A stretch of 64,000 nucleotides of DNA from Streptomyces sp. NRRL B-1347 (GCF_000720325.1 NZ_JOJM01000016.1:1-64000), one strand, 5' to 3'. Counted from the stretch's first letter, positions 26,183 to 35,339 are shown. Numbers and translations are program-made. Notes: a model not told the origin generated them from the sequence alone.

Positions 26183-26599
26183 ATGAAGTACCTGGTGATG
26201 ATTCAGGGCGCGCAGGCCGACTACGCCGCCATGAACGGCAAGGCCTCCGCGCACAGCCCGGCCTGGAGCGAGCAGGAGCTCCAAGCGATGTTCGCGTTCA
26301 TGGGGTCCCTGAACAACGACCTCGCCGAGTCAGGCGAGCTCGTCGACGGCCAGGGCCTGACCGACCCCGCGCAGGCCCGTCTGGTCGGCCGGGACGCGGA
26401 GGGGCGCCCCGTGATCACGGACGGACCGTACAGCGAGACGAAGGAGGTGCTCGCCGGGTACTGGCTCCTGGAGTGCGAGAGCCTGGAGCGCGTCACGGAG
26501 ATCGCCACGCGCATCACCGAGTGCCCCGTGCCCGCGGGCGCCCCGAACTCGCCGGTCGTGATCCGGCCGGTGCAGGAAGGCGGCGGCGAGGTCTGCTGA
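26183..26599 (+). CDS. YCII/DGPF-domain protein, partner of the ECF42 sigma factor
   Basis: A 138-residue protein of the YCII-related (DGPF) family: MKYLVMIQGAQ, GRDAEGRPVITDGPYSETKE and GYWLLECESLERVTEIA. Family members form a ferredoxin-like fold with a putative active-site His/Asp and have no settled reaction. A GAGGAG ribosome site precedes the ATG. It ends 20 nt before an ECF42-type sigma factor; that gene pair is a widespread actinobacterial arrangement, so the two probably act together. Confidence 0.9.
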   Translation: MKYLVMIQGAQADYAAMNGKASAHSPAWSEQELQAMFAFMGSLNNDLAESGELVDGQGLTDPAQARLVGRDAEGRPVITDGPYSETKEVLAGYWLLECESLERVTEIATRITECPVPAGAPNSPVVIRPVQEGGGEVC

Positions 26600-26619
26600 G
26601 CCCGCCCGGGACCCCCTGG

Positions 26620-27852
26620 ATGAAGCCGTCACGCGAGATCGAGGACCTGCTGCGCCTGCACGCGCCGCAGGTCCTCGGCGCGCTCGTGCGCCGCTACGGC
26701 CACTTCGCCGAGGCCGAGGACGCGGTGCAGGAGGCGCTGCTCGCGGCCGCCCGGCGCTGGCCGGACGCCGGAGTGCCGGACAATCCGCGCGGCTGGCTGA
26801 TCAGGGTGGCGTCCCGGCGCCTCGTGGACCAGCTGCGCGCCGACGAGGCCCGGCGCCGCCGGGAGGAGAACGCCGCCCGGCTCACGTCCCGCGACGCCGT
26901 CGCCGCGCCTCCGCCGGGCGAGAGCCGCGCCCCGTCCGAGGACGACACGCTCACGCTCCTGTTCCTGTGCTGCGACCCGGCGCTCACCCCGGCCGCGCAG
27001 ATCGCCCTGACGCTGCGCGCGGTCGGCGGCCTCACCACGGCGGAGATCGCCCGCGCGCACCTGGTGCCGGAGGCGACGATGGCGCAACGCATCAGCCGCG
27101 CCAAGCAGAAGATCCGGGGCGTGCCCTTCCGCGAGGCCGGGGCCGCCGACCGCGACCAGCGGCTCGCGGCCGTCCTCCAGGTGCTGTACCTGATCTTCAA
27201 CGAGGGCTACACGGCGACGTCCGGCGCAAGCCTGCACCGCGCCGACCTGGCCGCTGAGGCGATCCGGCTGACCCGTGCCGTACGGCGGCTGCTGCCGCGC
27301 GAGGGCGCGGTGACGGGCCTGCTCGCGCTGATGCTGCTCACCGACGCGCGCAGCGCGGCCCGCACCGGGCCGCACGGCGAGCTGATCCCCCTGGACGAGC
27401 AGGACCGCAGCCTCTGGGACGCCCGGGCCGTCGCCGAAGGCACCGCCCTGGTCGAGGAGGCGCTGCGGCAGGGCCCCGGGGGCGCCTACCAGGTGCAGGC
27501 CGCGATCGCCGCGCTGCACGACGAGGCGGCCCGCGCCGAGGACACCGACTGGCCGCAGATCCTCGCTCTGTACGACGTCCTGGTGCGCCGCGCCCCGGAG
27601 CCGATGGCCGAGCTGGGCCGGGTGGTGGCCGTCGCCATGGTGCACGGCCCGCGCGCGGGGCTCGTCGAACTGGCGGACATGGAGGAGCGATTGGCGGGCC
27701 ACCACCGTCTCGAAGCCGTCCGCGCGCACCTCTTGGAGAAGGCGGGCGACATCGAGGGGGCGCGCGCCGCGTACCGGACGGCGGCCGAGCGCACGCTGAG
27801 CCGCCCGGAGATCCGCTACCTTCAGACCCGCGCCGCGCGGCTCGCCCCTTGA
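26620..27852 (+). CDS. ECF sigma factor of group ECF42 (C-terminal extension)
   Basis: A 410-residue extracytoplasmic-function sigma factor. Region 2 spans ~8-75 (GHFAEAEDAVQEALLAAARRWP and PRGWLIRVASRRLVDQLR); region 4 lies at ~125-175 (LTLRAVGGLTTAEIARAHLV, MAQRISRAKQKIRG). A ~220-residue extension with TPR-like helices (LYDVLVRRAPEPMAELGRVV, AHLLEKAGDIEGARAAYRTA) follows. No anti-sigma gene is present; in ECF42 the extension is thought to control activity and the regulon usually includes the adjacent DGPF gene. Its last 31 nt overlap the 3' end of the convergent LysR gene. Confidence 0.92.
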   Translation: MKPSREIEDLLRLHAPQVLGALVRRYGHFAEAEDAVQEALLAAARRWPDAGVPDNPRGWLIRVASRRLVDQLRADEARRRREENAARLTSRDAVAAPPPGESRAPSEDDTLTLLFLCCDPALTPAAQIALTLRAVGGLTTAEIARAHLVPEATMAQRISRAKQKIRGVPFREAGAADRDQRLAAVLQVLYLIFNEGYTATSGASLHRADLAAEAIRLTRAVRRLLPREGAVTGLLALMLLTDARSAARTGPHGELIPLDEQDRSLWDARAVAEGTALVEEALRQGPGGAYQVQAAIAALHDEAARAEDTDWPQILALYDVLVRRAPEPMAELGRVVAVAMVHGPRAGLVELADMEERLAGHHRLEAVRAHLLEKAGDIEGARAAYRTAAERTLSRPEIRYLQTRAARLAP

Positions 27853-28769
27853 ACCGCCTGCGCGGGCACCGCGCCCACGCCGCCCGCGCCGCAGTCGGCG
27901 GCCACCGTGTCGGCGAAGGCGCGTGCGAGCGGGCTGAGCGCGTCCCAGCGGCGCACCGCCCAGCCCACGGAGAGCGCGGGCAGCTCCGGCACCGGGACGA
28001 GGCGAAGCCCCGGCGGACCCGAATCGCGCCAGCCCGGCAGCTCCGGCACGACGGCCTGGCCGACGCCGAGTTCGGTGAGCAGCAGCGCGGTGTCCCAGTC
28101 GGCCACGCTGGTGTGGCCCTGCGGGCGCAGCCCCACCTCGGCGAGGGCCGCGTCGAGGCGCGAGCGCGAGCTGGACACCTCCGGGGGCCGGATGAGCTGC
28201 ACGGCCGCCAGCTCGGCGAGGCTGACGCGCCGCTTGGCGGCGAGGGGGTCGCCGCACGGCACGGCGAGGACCCAGCGCAGGTCCGCGACGGGCCGCTGCT
28301 CGATGCCGCGCACGGGTTCGCCGATGGTGACCCAGGCCAGGTCCAGGTCGTCGGCGGCGAGCGCGTCGAAGCAGGCGCGGCTCGAACTCGCCGTCTGGAA
28401 CTCCAGGGCCACCTGCGGGAACCGCTGCCGGAAGCCGACGATCGCATCGGCCATGAAGTGCCGCACCGTCGTGGCGCCGGTGGTGATGCGCACCGCGCCG
28501 CTCTCGCCGCGCACCAGATCGCGCAGGCGGCGCAGTGCGAGGTCGATGCCGCCGATGCCGTCGGACGCGGCGGCGTGCAGGATGCGGCCCGCCGACGTCG
28601 GCACGACACCGCGCGCGTGCCGCTCCAGGAGGCTGACGGCCAGCTCCTTCTCCAGGCGTTTGACGTGCTGACTCACCGCCGACTGCGTACAGGAGAGGTC
28701 GCGCGCCACGGCGCTGAGGCTGCCGGCGCGGCAGACGGCGATGAAGACACGGAGATCGTCGAGCGTCAC
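27822..28769 (-). CDS. LysR-family transcriptional regulator
   Basis: A 315-residue regulator. The N-terminal winged helix (1-60) includes LRVFIAVCRAGSLSAVARDL and CTQSAVSQHVKRLEKELAVSLLERH; the rest is a two-lobe periplasmic-binding-like effector domain starting near residue 92. The effector is unknown. It is convergent with the ECF42 sigma gene, with 31 nt of tail-to-tail overlap, and divergent from the secreted protease gene at 29131, a possible target across the 361-bp gap. Confidence 0.93.
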   Translation of the reverse strand: MTLDDLRVFIAVCRAGSLSAVARDLSCTQSAVSQHVKRLEKELAVSLLERHARGVVPTSAGRILHAAASDGIGGIDLALRRLRDLVRGESGAVRITTGATTVRHFMADAIVGFRQRFPQVALEFQTASSSRACFDALAADDLDLAWVTIGEPVRGIEQRPVADLRWVLAVPCGDPLAAKRRVSLAELAAVQLIRPPEVSSSRSRLDAALAEVGLRPQGHTSVADWDTALLLTELGVGQAVVPELPGWRDSGPPGLRLVPVPELPALSVGWAVRRWDALSPLARAFADTVAADCGAGGVGAVPAQAVQGASRAARV

Positions 28770-29130
28770 GGCACGAAGCTAGGGCGTTCCCGCCGCGAGT
28801 GCCACAGCCCGGACGAATCGGGGCCCCGCTCTCCGCGCTGCCCGCCCCGGCCGCCCGGGGCGCGGGCCCGACGCGCACCGTGTGCATGTAGCACAGATCA
28901 CAGCGGCCCACGGGGCACGCGGGAACGCACTCCCCTATTTCACCGTTGAACAAGATGAGGGTCCCGACCGCGATTCCCCCGTCCGGCCGGGGCCCTCACA
29001 CGTGCGCCCCGCCCCGCCCCCCTCCCGCACCTCCTCCCGTTCACTTCTGACCGACACACGCCTCCCTGCTTGTCATGTACAGATCTATCGTCGAGAGCGG
29101 CATCCCCCCACTGCCCTCCAAGGAGGCACC
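28770..29130. other. Divergent control region, LysR / secreted protease (361 bp)
   Basis: No gene is seen. TGTGCATGTAGCACA at 28881-28895 is an inverted repeat (TGTGC/GCACA) that could bind the LysR protein or another regulator. A less GC-rich patch near 29062-29092 may be the protease promoter. AAGGAGG at 29120-29126 is its ribosome site. Confidence 0.45.
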
Positions 29131-30309
29131 GTGTTAAGACGCGTCATCGCGGCGGCCGCTCTCGTGGTCACGGCCGCGCTCGTCCCCGCCGCACCGACGA
29201 CGGCGAGCGAAACGCCACCGGCCCCCGTCCGCACCGCCCCGGTCCCGGCCGCCGGCGAGGAGCAGCAGGCCGACCTCCGGCTCGGCTCCCCCGGGAGCCC
29301 GGTCCGCCAGGAGATCCGGCACCCGGGAGCGGCGTACGTCAAGGTGCACGTCGCCCGCCTCGCGCTGGCGCCCGGCGACCACCTCACCGTGGCCGACCCG
29401 GCAGGCCGCGAGGTGCACACCTACCACGGCGATCCCACCCGCGGCGCCGCCGCGCGGGGCGACGCCGGCTTCACCCGGCACGGCCGCACCGGCTTCGCCG
29501 CGATGTCGGTCGACGGGGACACCGCGGTGATCACCCTGCACACCCGCGGCGAGCGGGGCTCGCACGCCGTGGTCGACCGGTACTGGCGCGGCTACACCCC
29601 GGCGGAGTTCGCCGCCGAGAACCCGTCGACGCGCAGCGTGTGCGGCGCCGACGGCCGCCGTGACGCGGTCTGTTACAAGACCAGCCACCCCGCCCACTAC
29701 GCCGCGTCGCGCGGCGTGGCCCGCATGCTCCTGAACGGCGGGGGCTACTGCACCGCCTGGCGCGTGGGCCGCGGCAACCACATGATGACCAACAACCACT
29801 GCATCAAGACACAGGCCGAACTCGACAGGGTGGAGCTGCAGTTCGACTACGACTGCGCCACCTGCGGCGGCAACGACCCGCGCCCCGGCACCAAGGTCGG
29901 CGCAAACGCCCTGCTCCGCACCTCGGCGAGCCTCGACTTCACGCTCTTCAGCGTGGACGACTTCGAGAAGATCACCCAGTTCGGCACCCTGTTCCTGGAG
30001 ACCCGCGCGCCGATCGCCAACGAGCAGGCGTACATCGCGGGACACGGCGACACCCGGCCCAAGCGCATCTCGCTCTACGAGGAGCGCGACGGCGGCGCCT
30101 ACTGCGGCGTGCGGACCCCGCAACTCGGCTCCGAGGACGTCGGGTACAACTGCGACACCTCGGGCGGCAGCTCCGGCTCCCCGGTGCTCGCCGGCTCCTC
30201 CCACAAGGTGATCGCCCTGCACTGGGGCGGCTCCTGCCCGACCAACGTGGGCACCCGCATGGAGAAGATCTATCCGCAGATCCAGGACCTGGTCGACAAC
30301 CGCCCGTAG
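29131..30309 (+). CDS. Secreted trypsin-like serine protease with N-terminal propeptide-like domain
   Basis: A 392-residue exported endopeptidase. Signal peptide 1-26, then a ~140-residue beta-rich N-terminal region (EIRHPGAAYVKVHVARLALA, TGFAAMSVDGDTAVITLHTRG), then a chymotrypsin-fold domain. Catalytic His223 (TNNHC), Asp269 (SLDFTLF) and Ser348 (GGSSGSP) form the triad. Eight or more cysteines (171, 181, 207, 224, 242, 245, 325, 341, 369) suggest several disulfides, as in lysyl-endopeptidase-like enzymes. The GTG at 29131 has a perfect AAGGAGG 4 nt upstream. The two SSI inhibitors of the window, both with P1 Lys, would fit such a protease. Confidence 0.88.
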   Translation: MLRRVIAAAALVVTAALVPAAPTTASETPPAPVRTAPVPAAGEEQQADLRLGSPGSPVRQEIRHPGAAYVKVHVARLALAPGDHLTVADPAGREVHTYHGDPTRGAAARGDAGFTRHGRTGFAAMSVDGDTAVITLHTRGERGSHAVVDRYWRGYTPAEFAAENPSTRSVCGADGRRDAVCYKTSHPAHYAASRGVARMLLNGGGYCTAWRVGRGNHMMTNNHCIKTQAELDRVELQFDYDCATCGGNDPRPGTKVGANALLRTSASLDFTLFSVDDFEKITQFGTLFLETRAPIANEQAYIAGHGDTRPKRISLYEERDGGAYCGVRTPQLGSEDVGYNCDTSGGSSGSPVLAGSSHKVIALHWGGSCPTNVGTRMEKIYPQIQDLVDNRP

Positions 30310-30328
30310 CCGATACGGCACGCACGCG

Positions 30329-30365
30329 CGGAGCGCGGCACCCGCCCCGGCCGTGCCGCGCTCCG
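30329..30365. terminator. Hairpin after the protease gene
   Basis: Perfect 13-bp arms CGGAGCGCGGCAC and GTGCCGCGCTCCG, 11-nt loop, 20 bp past the stop. Confidence 0.75.
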
Positions 30366-30470
30366 TACCGCACGTGCGCCCCGCCCCGCCCCCGCACCCC
30401 CGCGCCACCCCTTCGGGCGGAATATGCCAGCCGTCCCGCGCCGGGCTGGACAGGACGGCATCATGCGTCC

Positions 30471-30731
30471 ATGGACGGTGCCAAGCCTGTGCAGGTCTTG
30501 TTCCCACCCGACGAGTACGACGCCGTACTGCGGCATGCGGACGGACTCGGCCTCACGGTCGCGGAGTTCATACGCCGGGTGGCGACCGGGCACGTCCGGC
30601 GGGGCGGTGACGCGCGCGGAACCGGCGCCGTCCGGCGGGGCGCGACCGTGCCGCCGGTGCGGCGCCGCCTCGACGCCTCGTCGGCCCCCGCGCTCCAGCG
30701 GTTCCTCGACACCCTGGCGACGGGGACCTGA
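30471..30731 (+). CDS. Small ribbon-helix-helix-like protein
   Basis: An 86-residue protein of unknown role. PVQVLFPPDEYDAVLRHADG then LTVAEFIRRVATGHVRR has the strand-helix-helix pattern of CopG/Arc-type DNA-binding proteins; the rest is basic and low in complexity. Such small proteins are often autoregulators or antitoxins, but no toxin-like gene is adjacent. It is convergent with asnB, 37 bp away. Confidence 0.6.
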   Translation: MDGAKPVQVLFPPDEYDAVLRHADGLGLTVAEFIRRVATGHVRRGGDARGTGAVRRGATVPPVRRRLDASSAPALQRFLDTLATGT

Positions 30732-30768
30732 CCCGGCGCGATCCTTGCGGCGCGCCCCGGCCGGGTCC

Positions 30769-32610
30769 TCAGGCCAGCGAGACCTCCGGCTTGTACAGGT
30801 CGAGCCACACGGCCAGGTCGAGGGCGCGCTCCATGCCGCGCCGCGAGGCCTGCCTGATCTGCGGCGTCTCGCGGTGCGCGAGGCGCCGCAGCGCGTCCCG
30901 GTCGACGAGGTCGAAGACCGGGTGCCCGGGCTGCGCGAGCAGGTCCTTGGCGTGCTCCTGCAGCGCGAAGGCGTACTTCGGATCCTGCGTCGACGGGTAC
31001 GGGCTCTTCACCCGGTCGTACACCGACTTCGGCAGCCGGTCCGCAGCGGCCTCCCGCAGCAGCGACTTCTCCCTGCCGTCGAAGGTCTTCAGGGCCCACG
31101 GCGCGTTGTAGACGTAGTCGACGAGGCGGTGGTCGCAGAACGGCACCCGCACCTCGAGCCCCACGGCCATGCTCGCCCGGTCCTTGCGGTCGAGCAGCAC
31201 CCGCACGAAGCGCGTCAGATACAGATGGCTGATCGTGCGCATGCGGTACTCCAGGTCGCTCTCGCCGTCGAGGCGTTCGACGGCCGCCACGGCCCCCGCA
31301 TAGCTGTCGCCGACGTAGGACCGCAGGTCCAGGGCGTCCAGGACGTCACGGCGCAGCAGCCCCGTCTCGTCGCCGAGGGTCTCGGCGTGCCGTACCAGCC
31401 AGGGGAAGGTGGTGCCGCGCCGCGCCTCCTCGTCGAAGAACTGGAGGTAGCCGCCGAAGACCTCGTCCGCCGACTCGCCGGACAGGGCGACCGTGGAGTG
31501 CTCGCGGATCGCCTGGAACAGCAGGTACAGCGAGGCGTCCATGTCGCCGAAGCCGACGGGCATGTCGCGCGCGGTGAGCATCTTCGCCCGTACCTGGGGG
31601 TCGGCGAGCGCCTGCGCGTCGAGCACGATGTCGCGGTGGTCGGTGCCCGCGAGGCGCGCCACGTCGTGCGCGTAGGGGGAATCCGGCGTCGCCCGCAGTT
31701 CGTCGGCCACGAAGCCGTCGCTCTGCCCCGCGAAGTCGACGGAGAAGCTGCGCAGCGTCTCGCCCGCGCCATTGAGCTGGTGGGCGGCGAGGGCCGAAAG
31801 GGCGGAGGAGTCGAGTCCGCCGGAGAGCAGCACGCAGCGCGGCACGTCGGACACGAGCTGGCGGCGCACGACGTCGTCGAGCAGGGAGCGGACGGTGGCC
31901 ACGGACTCGTCGCGGCCGTGCGGGTGCGGCCGCGTCTCCAGGCGCCAGTAGGCGCGGGTGCGGATGCCGCGGCGGTCCACGGTGACGACCGTGCCGGGCT
32001 CGACCTCGCGCATGCCGTCCCACACGGCGTGCCCCGGCGTCTTCACGAAGGCGAACACCTCACGGAGTCCGTCGACGGTCACGCGGGCCCGGGCCAGCGG
32101 GTTGGCGAGGATCGCCTTGGGCTCGGAGCCGAAGAGGACGCCGTCGGGCGTCGGACGGTAGTAGAAGGGCTTGATGCCCATGCGGTCGCGCACCATGACG
32201 AGGCGCTGCCGCGGCCCGTCCCACACGGCGAAGGCGAACATCCCGTTCAGCCGCTCGGCGACCTCCTCGCCCCACTGGAGATAGCCGCGCAGCACGACCT
32301 CGGTGTCGGACGAGGTGGTGAAGGCGTGGCCGAGCCCGGCCAGCTCCGCGCGCAGCTCGGTGAAGTTGTACGTCTCGCCCGAGTACACGAGCGCCACCGT
32401 GCCGCCGGGCGTCGTCGCGGTCATGGGCTGGCGGCCGCCGGGCAGGTCGATGATGGCCAGGCGCCGGTGGCCGAGCGCCGCGGGGCCCTCCGTCCAGGTG
32501 CCGCGGTCGTCCGGGCCGCGGCACGCCATCGTCTCCGTCATCGCGTCCAGGACCCGGCCCTCGGTCCGCAGATCGCGGTCGAACGAGACCCAGCCGGTGA
32601 TGCCGCACAT
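30769..32610 (-). CDS. asnB: Asparagine synthetase (glutamine-hydrolysing)
   Basis: A 613-residue two-domain enzyme that makes asparagine from aspartate, ATP and glutamine. The start MCGITGWVSF puts the nucleophile Cys2 at the N-terminus after Met removal; CRGPDDRG and LGHRRLAIIDL complete the glutaminase domain. The synthetase half has the PP-loop LSGGLDSSAL and ALSGESADEVFGGY. The in-frame extension upstream of 32610 is rejected because Cys2 must be terminal. Length and motifs are normal. It is monocistronic, without transport or biosynthetic genes beside it. A TAGC/GCTA palindrome lies just upstream. Confidence 0.94.
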   Translation of the reverse strand: MCGITGWVSFDRDLRTEGRVLDAMTETMACRGPDDRGTWTEGPAALGHRRLAIIDLPGGRQPMTATTPGGTVALVYSGETYNFTELRAELAGLGHAFTTSSDTEVVLRGYLQWGEEVAERLNGMFAFAVWDGPRQRLVMVRDRMGIKPFYYRPTPDGVLFGSEPKAILANPLARARVTVDGLREVFAFVKTPGHAVWDGMREVEPGTVVTVDRRGIRTRAYWRLETRPHPHGRDESVATVRSLLDDVVRRQLVSDVPRCVLLSGGLDSSALSALAAHQLNGAGETLRSFSVDFAGQSDGFVADELRATPDSPYAHDVARLAGTDHRDIVLDAQALADPQVRAKMLTARDMPVGFGDMDASLYLLFQAIREHSTVALSGESADEVFGGYLQFFDEEARRGTTFPWLVRHAETLGDETGLLRRDVLDALDLRSYVGDSYAGAVAAVERLDGESDLEYRMRTISHLYLTRFVRVLLDRKDRASMAVGLEVRVPFCDHRLVDYVYNAPWALKTFDGREKSLLREAAADRLPKSVYDRVKSPYPSTQDPKYAFALQEHAKDLLAQPGHPVFDLVDRDALRRLAHRETPQIRQASRRGMERALDLAVWLDLYKPEVSLA

Positions 32611-32639
32611 GGGGTTCCTCCCGCCGAAGTAGTTGTATC

Positions 32640-32648
32640 TAGCAGCTA
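32640..32648. promoter_or_regulatory. Small palindrome in the asnB leader
   Basis: TAGCAGCTA lies in an unusually AT-rich 25-bp patch (32632-32652), 30 bp before the asnB start codon. It may be part of the promoter or an operator. Nothing further identifies a binding protein. Confidence 0.3.
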
Positions 32649-32890
32649 TATCGCCAGACTCCGCCGCCGATCGCCCGCGGTCAACGCGCCCGCAACGCCG
32701 CGAACCCGCCCGACCCACGGGTTTCGGCCGCATCGGACCGAAGGTCAAGAAGTCACCACGGACGCGCACGTGCCCCTTGTCGCGCGCCAGACCGCCGCGA
32801 GTGCCCCCGGAACGTCAACTTCCGGCCATCCGTAAAGCTTTGCTCAACACATGTGCGCATATCGGGCGGCGCGGCCGCCGGGGGCCCGGG

Positions 32891-33484
32891 TCACGCGGGC
32901 GTCAGACAGGCCTGCACCGCGGGCGCGTACCGGTCGGTGATCTCGGCGATCGCCATCGCCCGCAGATGGGGGCCGCGGGCGATGCCGTACATCACACCGA
33001 GGCCGAGCAGCATCGCCACGGCCATCTCGGCGCGCAGCCCCGCGTCCGCGCCCGGGAGCCGCTCGCCGAGCCTGCGCACGACCTGCGTACGGAAGTTGGC
33101 GCGCAGCACATAGCCGTGCTCGCGGTGCAGCGGCGCGAAGACGATGCGCAGGATGGGGTCGGCGCCCTGCTCGGACTGGCTGGTGAGCAGGTGGTGGACC
33201 ATGTGGCGGCCGAGGTCCTCCAGGGGCGCGTCGAGGATGGCCGCGGCGTCCGCCTCGAAGGACATGATCTGCGCGAACAGCGCGTCCTTGCTGCCGAAGT
33301 ACTTCAGGACGAGGGGCGCGCTCACCCCGGCGCGCTCGGCCACCGCCCTGAGGGTGATGTCGGCGTGCGCGTGCCGCGCGAGCAGGTGCCGGGCGGCACG
33401 CGTGATGGCGGCCTTGGTCGCTTCGGCGTCACGGCGCGCGGGCCCCGTCACGTACCGGTGCGGCCCCGGGGTGGAGCTGGTCAT
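32891..33484 (-). CDS. TetR-family regulator
   Basis: A 197-residue repressor. The HTH covers ~25-70: TKAAITRAARHLLARHAHAD, LRAVAERAGVSAPLVLKYFGSKDALF. The C-terminal ligand domain includes PILRIVFAPLHREHGYVLRANFRTQVVRRL. The start at 33484 has GAGGGAAAG upstream. It is divergent from the Gfo/Idh oxidoreductase at 33942, and the 457-bp gap carries two GAATNNNNATTC sites that are good operator candidates. It is 280 bp from asnB on the same strand. Confidence 0.92.
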   Translation of the reverse strand: MTSSTPGPHRYVTGPARRDAEATKAAITRAARHLLARHAHADITLRAVAERAGVSAPLVLKYFGSKDALFAQIMSFEADAAAILDAPLEDLGRHMVHHLLTSQSEQGADPILRIVFAPLHREHGYVLRANFRTQVVRRLGERLPGADAGLRAEMAVAMLLGLGVMYGIARGPHLRAMAIAEITDRYAPAVQACLTPA

Positions 33485-33941
33485 GGCGTCACTTTCCCTC
33501 ACCGGCCGCCCGGTCACGGCAGCCGGGTCCGAGGGTAGGGGGCAGGCGCCCCACAAGCCACGGACGGTTGCACAGGGCGCAACAGCCCCGCCGTCAGCCG
33601 CACCATCGGATTTCGGGAAACTCCCGGACAGTCGGGACAGTTCGTGCGCGATTCTCGGTCATCTTCGCCGAGCACAAGTGAATGGCAATTCACCGGCCGC
33701 GCCGAATTGCCATTCAGCCACCAAGAGTTGACGGTACGTCGAATAGCCGGCCGGACTTCGGCACCGGCCCCGGGAAACGCTCCGACGGCCGAGCACCCCT
33801 CACCGGAAGGTCCGTACCTTATGGCCGAGAGTCGTCACGGGCCGTCTCTGCGTAAGCACGGAGATCGTCCCGCCCCGCCCGCCGGAGGTCACCGCCACCC
33901 GGCCCGTGGGGTGCCCCGCACCACTCCGCCATACTGCGGCC
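33485..33941. other. Divergent region, TetR / oxidoreductase (457 bp)
   Basis: No gene is seen. It contains the paired palindromes at 33680-33715, a TTGACG -35-like hexamer at 33727-33732, and a CATACT box at 33930-33935, six nt before the ATG of the oxidoreductase, which suggests a leaderless message. The stretch 33650-33740 is distinctly less GC-rich than its surroundings. Confidence 0.5.
33680..33715. promoter_or_regulatory. Paired inverted-repeat operators GAATNNNNATTC
   Basis: GAATGGCAATTC (33680-33691) and GAATTGCCATTC (33704-33715) are exact reverse complements 12 bp apart, and each is itself a GAAT/ATTC palindrome. As DNA this looks like a double operator; as RNA it would make a 12-bp hairpin. 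The adjacent TetR protein is the best candidate ligand. Confidence 0.55.
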
Positions 33942-34886
33942 ATGACCAGATTTCGTGTGGGCCTGATAGGTACGGGTCCGTGGGCGACCGCGACGCACGC
34001 GCCGGTGCTCGCCGCGCACCCGGACGCCGAGCTCGCGGGCGTGTGGGGCCGCCGCCCCGAGGCCGCCGCCGAGCTCGCGGCCGCGCACGCCACGACGGCG
34101 TACGAGGACGTGGACGCGCTCATCGCGGCGAGCGACGCGGTCGCCTTCGCCGTGCCGCCGGACGTGCAGGCGCCGCTCGCGGCCCGGGCCGCGCGGGCGG
34201 GCCGCCACCTGCTCCTCGACAAGCCGGTGGCCACGACCTCGGCCGCGGCGCGCGCCCTGGTCACGGAGGTGGAGCGGGCCGGCGTGGCCTCCGTGGTGTT
34301 CTTCACACTGCGGTTCGCCCCGCCCGTGGCGGACTGGCTGGCCGCGCGGGCGCAGGAGGGGCCGTGGTTCACCGGGCGCGCCGACTGGTACAGCTCGTTC
34401 TACGCGGCGGACGGCGCCGGCGCGTTCGACTCCCCGTGGCGGGCGGACAAGGGCGGCCTGTGGGACGTGGGGCCGCACGCGCTGTCCGTGCTGACCGCGG
34501 TGCTCGGCGGGATCACGTCGGTGACGGCGGCTCCGGGACCGGCGGACACGGTCCATCTGGTCCTGCGGCACGCGGCCGGCGCGTCCAGCACCGCGACGCT
34601 CACGCTGCGCGCCCCGGAGCGGGCGGCGGGCGTGACGCTGGAGTTCCGCGGCGAGCACGGGACGGCGTCCCCGGAGGCTTTCGGAGAGACAGGGTGGGGC
34701 GATTCGGGCGTCGCATTTCAGTCAGCGGTGAGTGCGCTCGTGACGGCGGCACGTGCCGGACGGCCGCACGCTTGCGACGTGCGATTCGGCGCACAGGTGA
34801 CGGAGATCCTGGCAGCGGCGGAAAATCAGGTGAAGGCGCTCGACGGCGCGACACAACGGGGCCGAACGCGGACTCAGGCCTCTTGA
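33942..34886 (+). CDS. Gfo/Idh/MocA-family oxidoreductase
   Basis: A 314-residue NAD(P)-dependent dehydrogenase, probably acting on a sugar or cyclitol. The Rossmann motif GTGPWA is at 10-15, the typical DKPVATT (catalytic Lys) near 93-99, and the C-terminal alpha/beta domain includes KGGLWDVGPHALSVL with the usual Gly-Gly-x-x-x-Asp-x-x-x-His pattern. The ATG at 33942 is preferred over an in-frame upstream start because the CATACT box lies between them. The tail (last ~20 residues) is polar and unlike the family. The substrate is not predictable. Confidence 0.88.
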   Translation: MTRFRVGLIGTGPWATATHAPVLAAHPDAELAGVWGRRPEAAAELAAAHATTAYEDVDALIAASDAVAFAVPPDVQAPLAARAARAGRHLLLDKPVATTSAAARALVTEVERAGVASVVFFTLRFAPPVADWLAARAQEGPWFTGRADWYSSFYAADGAGAFDSPWRADKGGLWDVGPHALSVLTAVLGGITSVTAAPGPADTVHLVLRHAAGASSTATLTLRAPERAAGVTLEFRGEHGTASPEAFGETGWGDSGVAFQSAVSALVTAARAGRPHACDVRFGAQVTEILAAAENQVKALDGATQRGRTRTQAS

Positions 34887-35339
34887 GCGAATACCAGCCA
34901 CAAGGGCCGCCCGGAACAACACGGGGCGGCCGGTACCGTGGCCGCTACGTAATGGCGAGTGACGGCACCGGCCGCAGCCAGTGAACCCAGGAACCGAACC
35001 GGGTAGTAACTGCCACGCAGGTACACACTGCTCAGTTTCCGACCACACAGATCGGAATACGAACAACCGGTCCCGCGCGCTACCCGACTACGACCCCGTA
35101 GGCGGAGGGGGTATCCGACGCCGAGGAATTTCAGCCAATTTCATGCTCCCCGAACAAGATGCCCCTGAGTTGTGCCCGCGAGCCCACCGACGATCAAACC
35201 TGCAGGTCGGTGGCCCCGCCCACTCCATGATGCCGCACGAGCTGATCGTTTTCTTCAGGCAATGTTTATGCCCAAAGCTGATGCGAATATTTAGACTGCT
35301 GACGCTCAACTCGGCGTGTACGAAGAGGGATTACCCACC
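34887..35339. other. Intergenic region before the MmyB-type regulator (453 bp)
   Basis: No gene is seen. It holds the terminator at 34905-34931, a second hairpin at 35184-35213 (CCACCGAC / GTCGGTGG, 14-nt loop) and an AT-rich stretch at 35245-35300 that probably contains the promoter of the regulator gene. Confidence 0.5.
34905..34931. terminator. Hairpin after the oxidoreductase
   Basis: GGCCGCCC and GGGCGGCC form 8-bp arms with an 11-nt loop, 19 bp past the stop codon. Confidence 0.6.

Noticed and set aside
29070..29092. TTGTCA as -35 element of the protease promoter
   Set aside because: No -10 box at 16-18 bp; spacing is wrong.
32650..32679. TTGACC upstream of asnB as -35 element
   Set aside because: The nearest -10-like hexamer is about 28 bp away, too far for a standard promoter.
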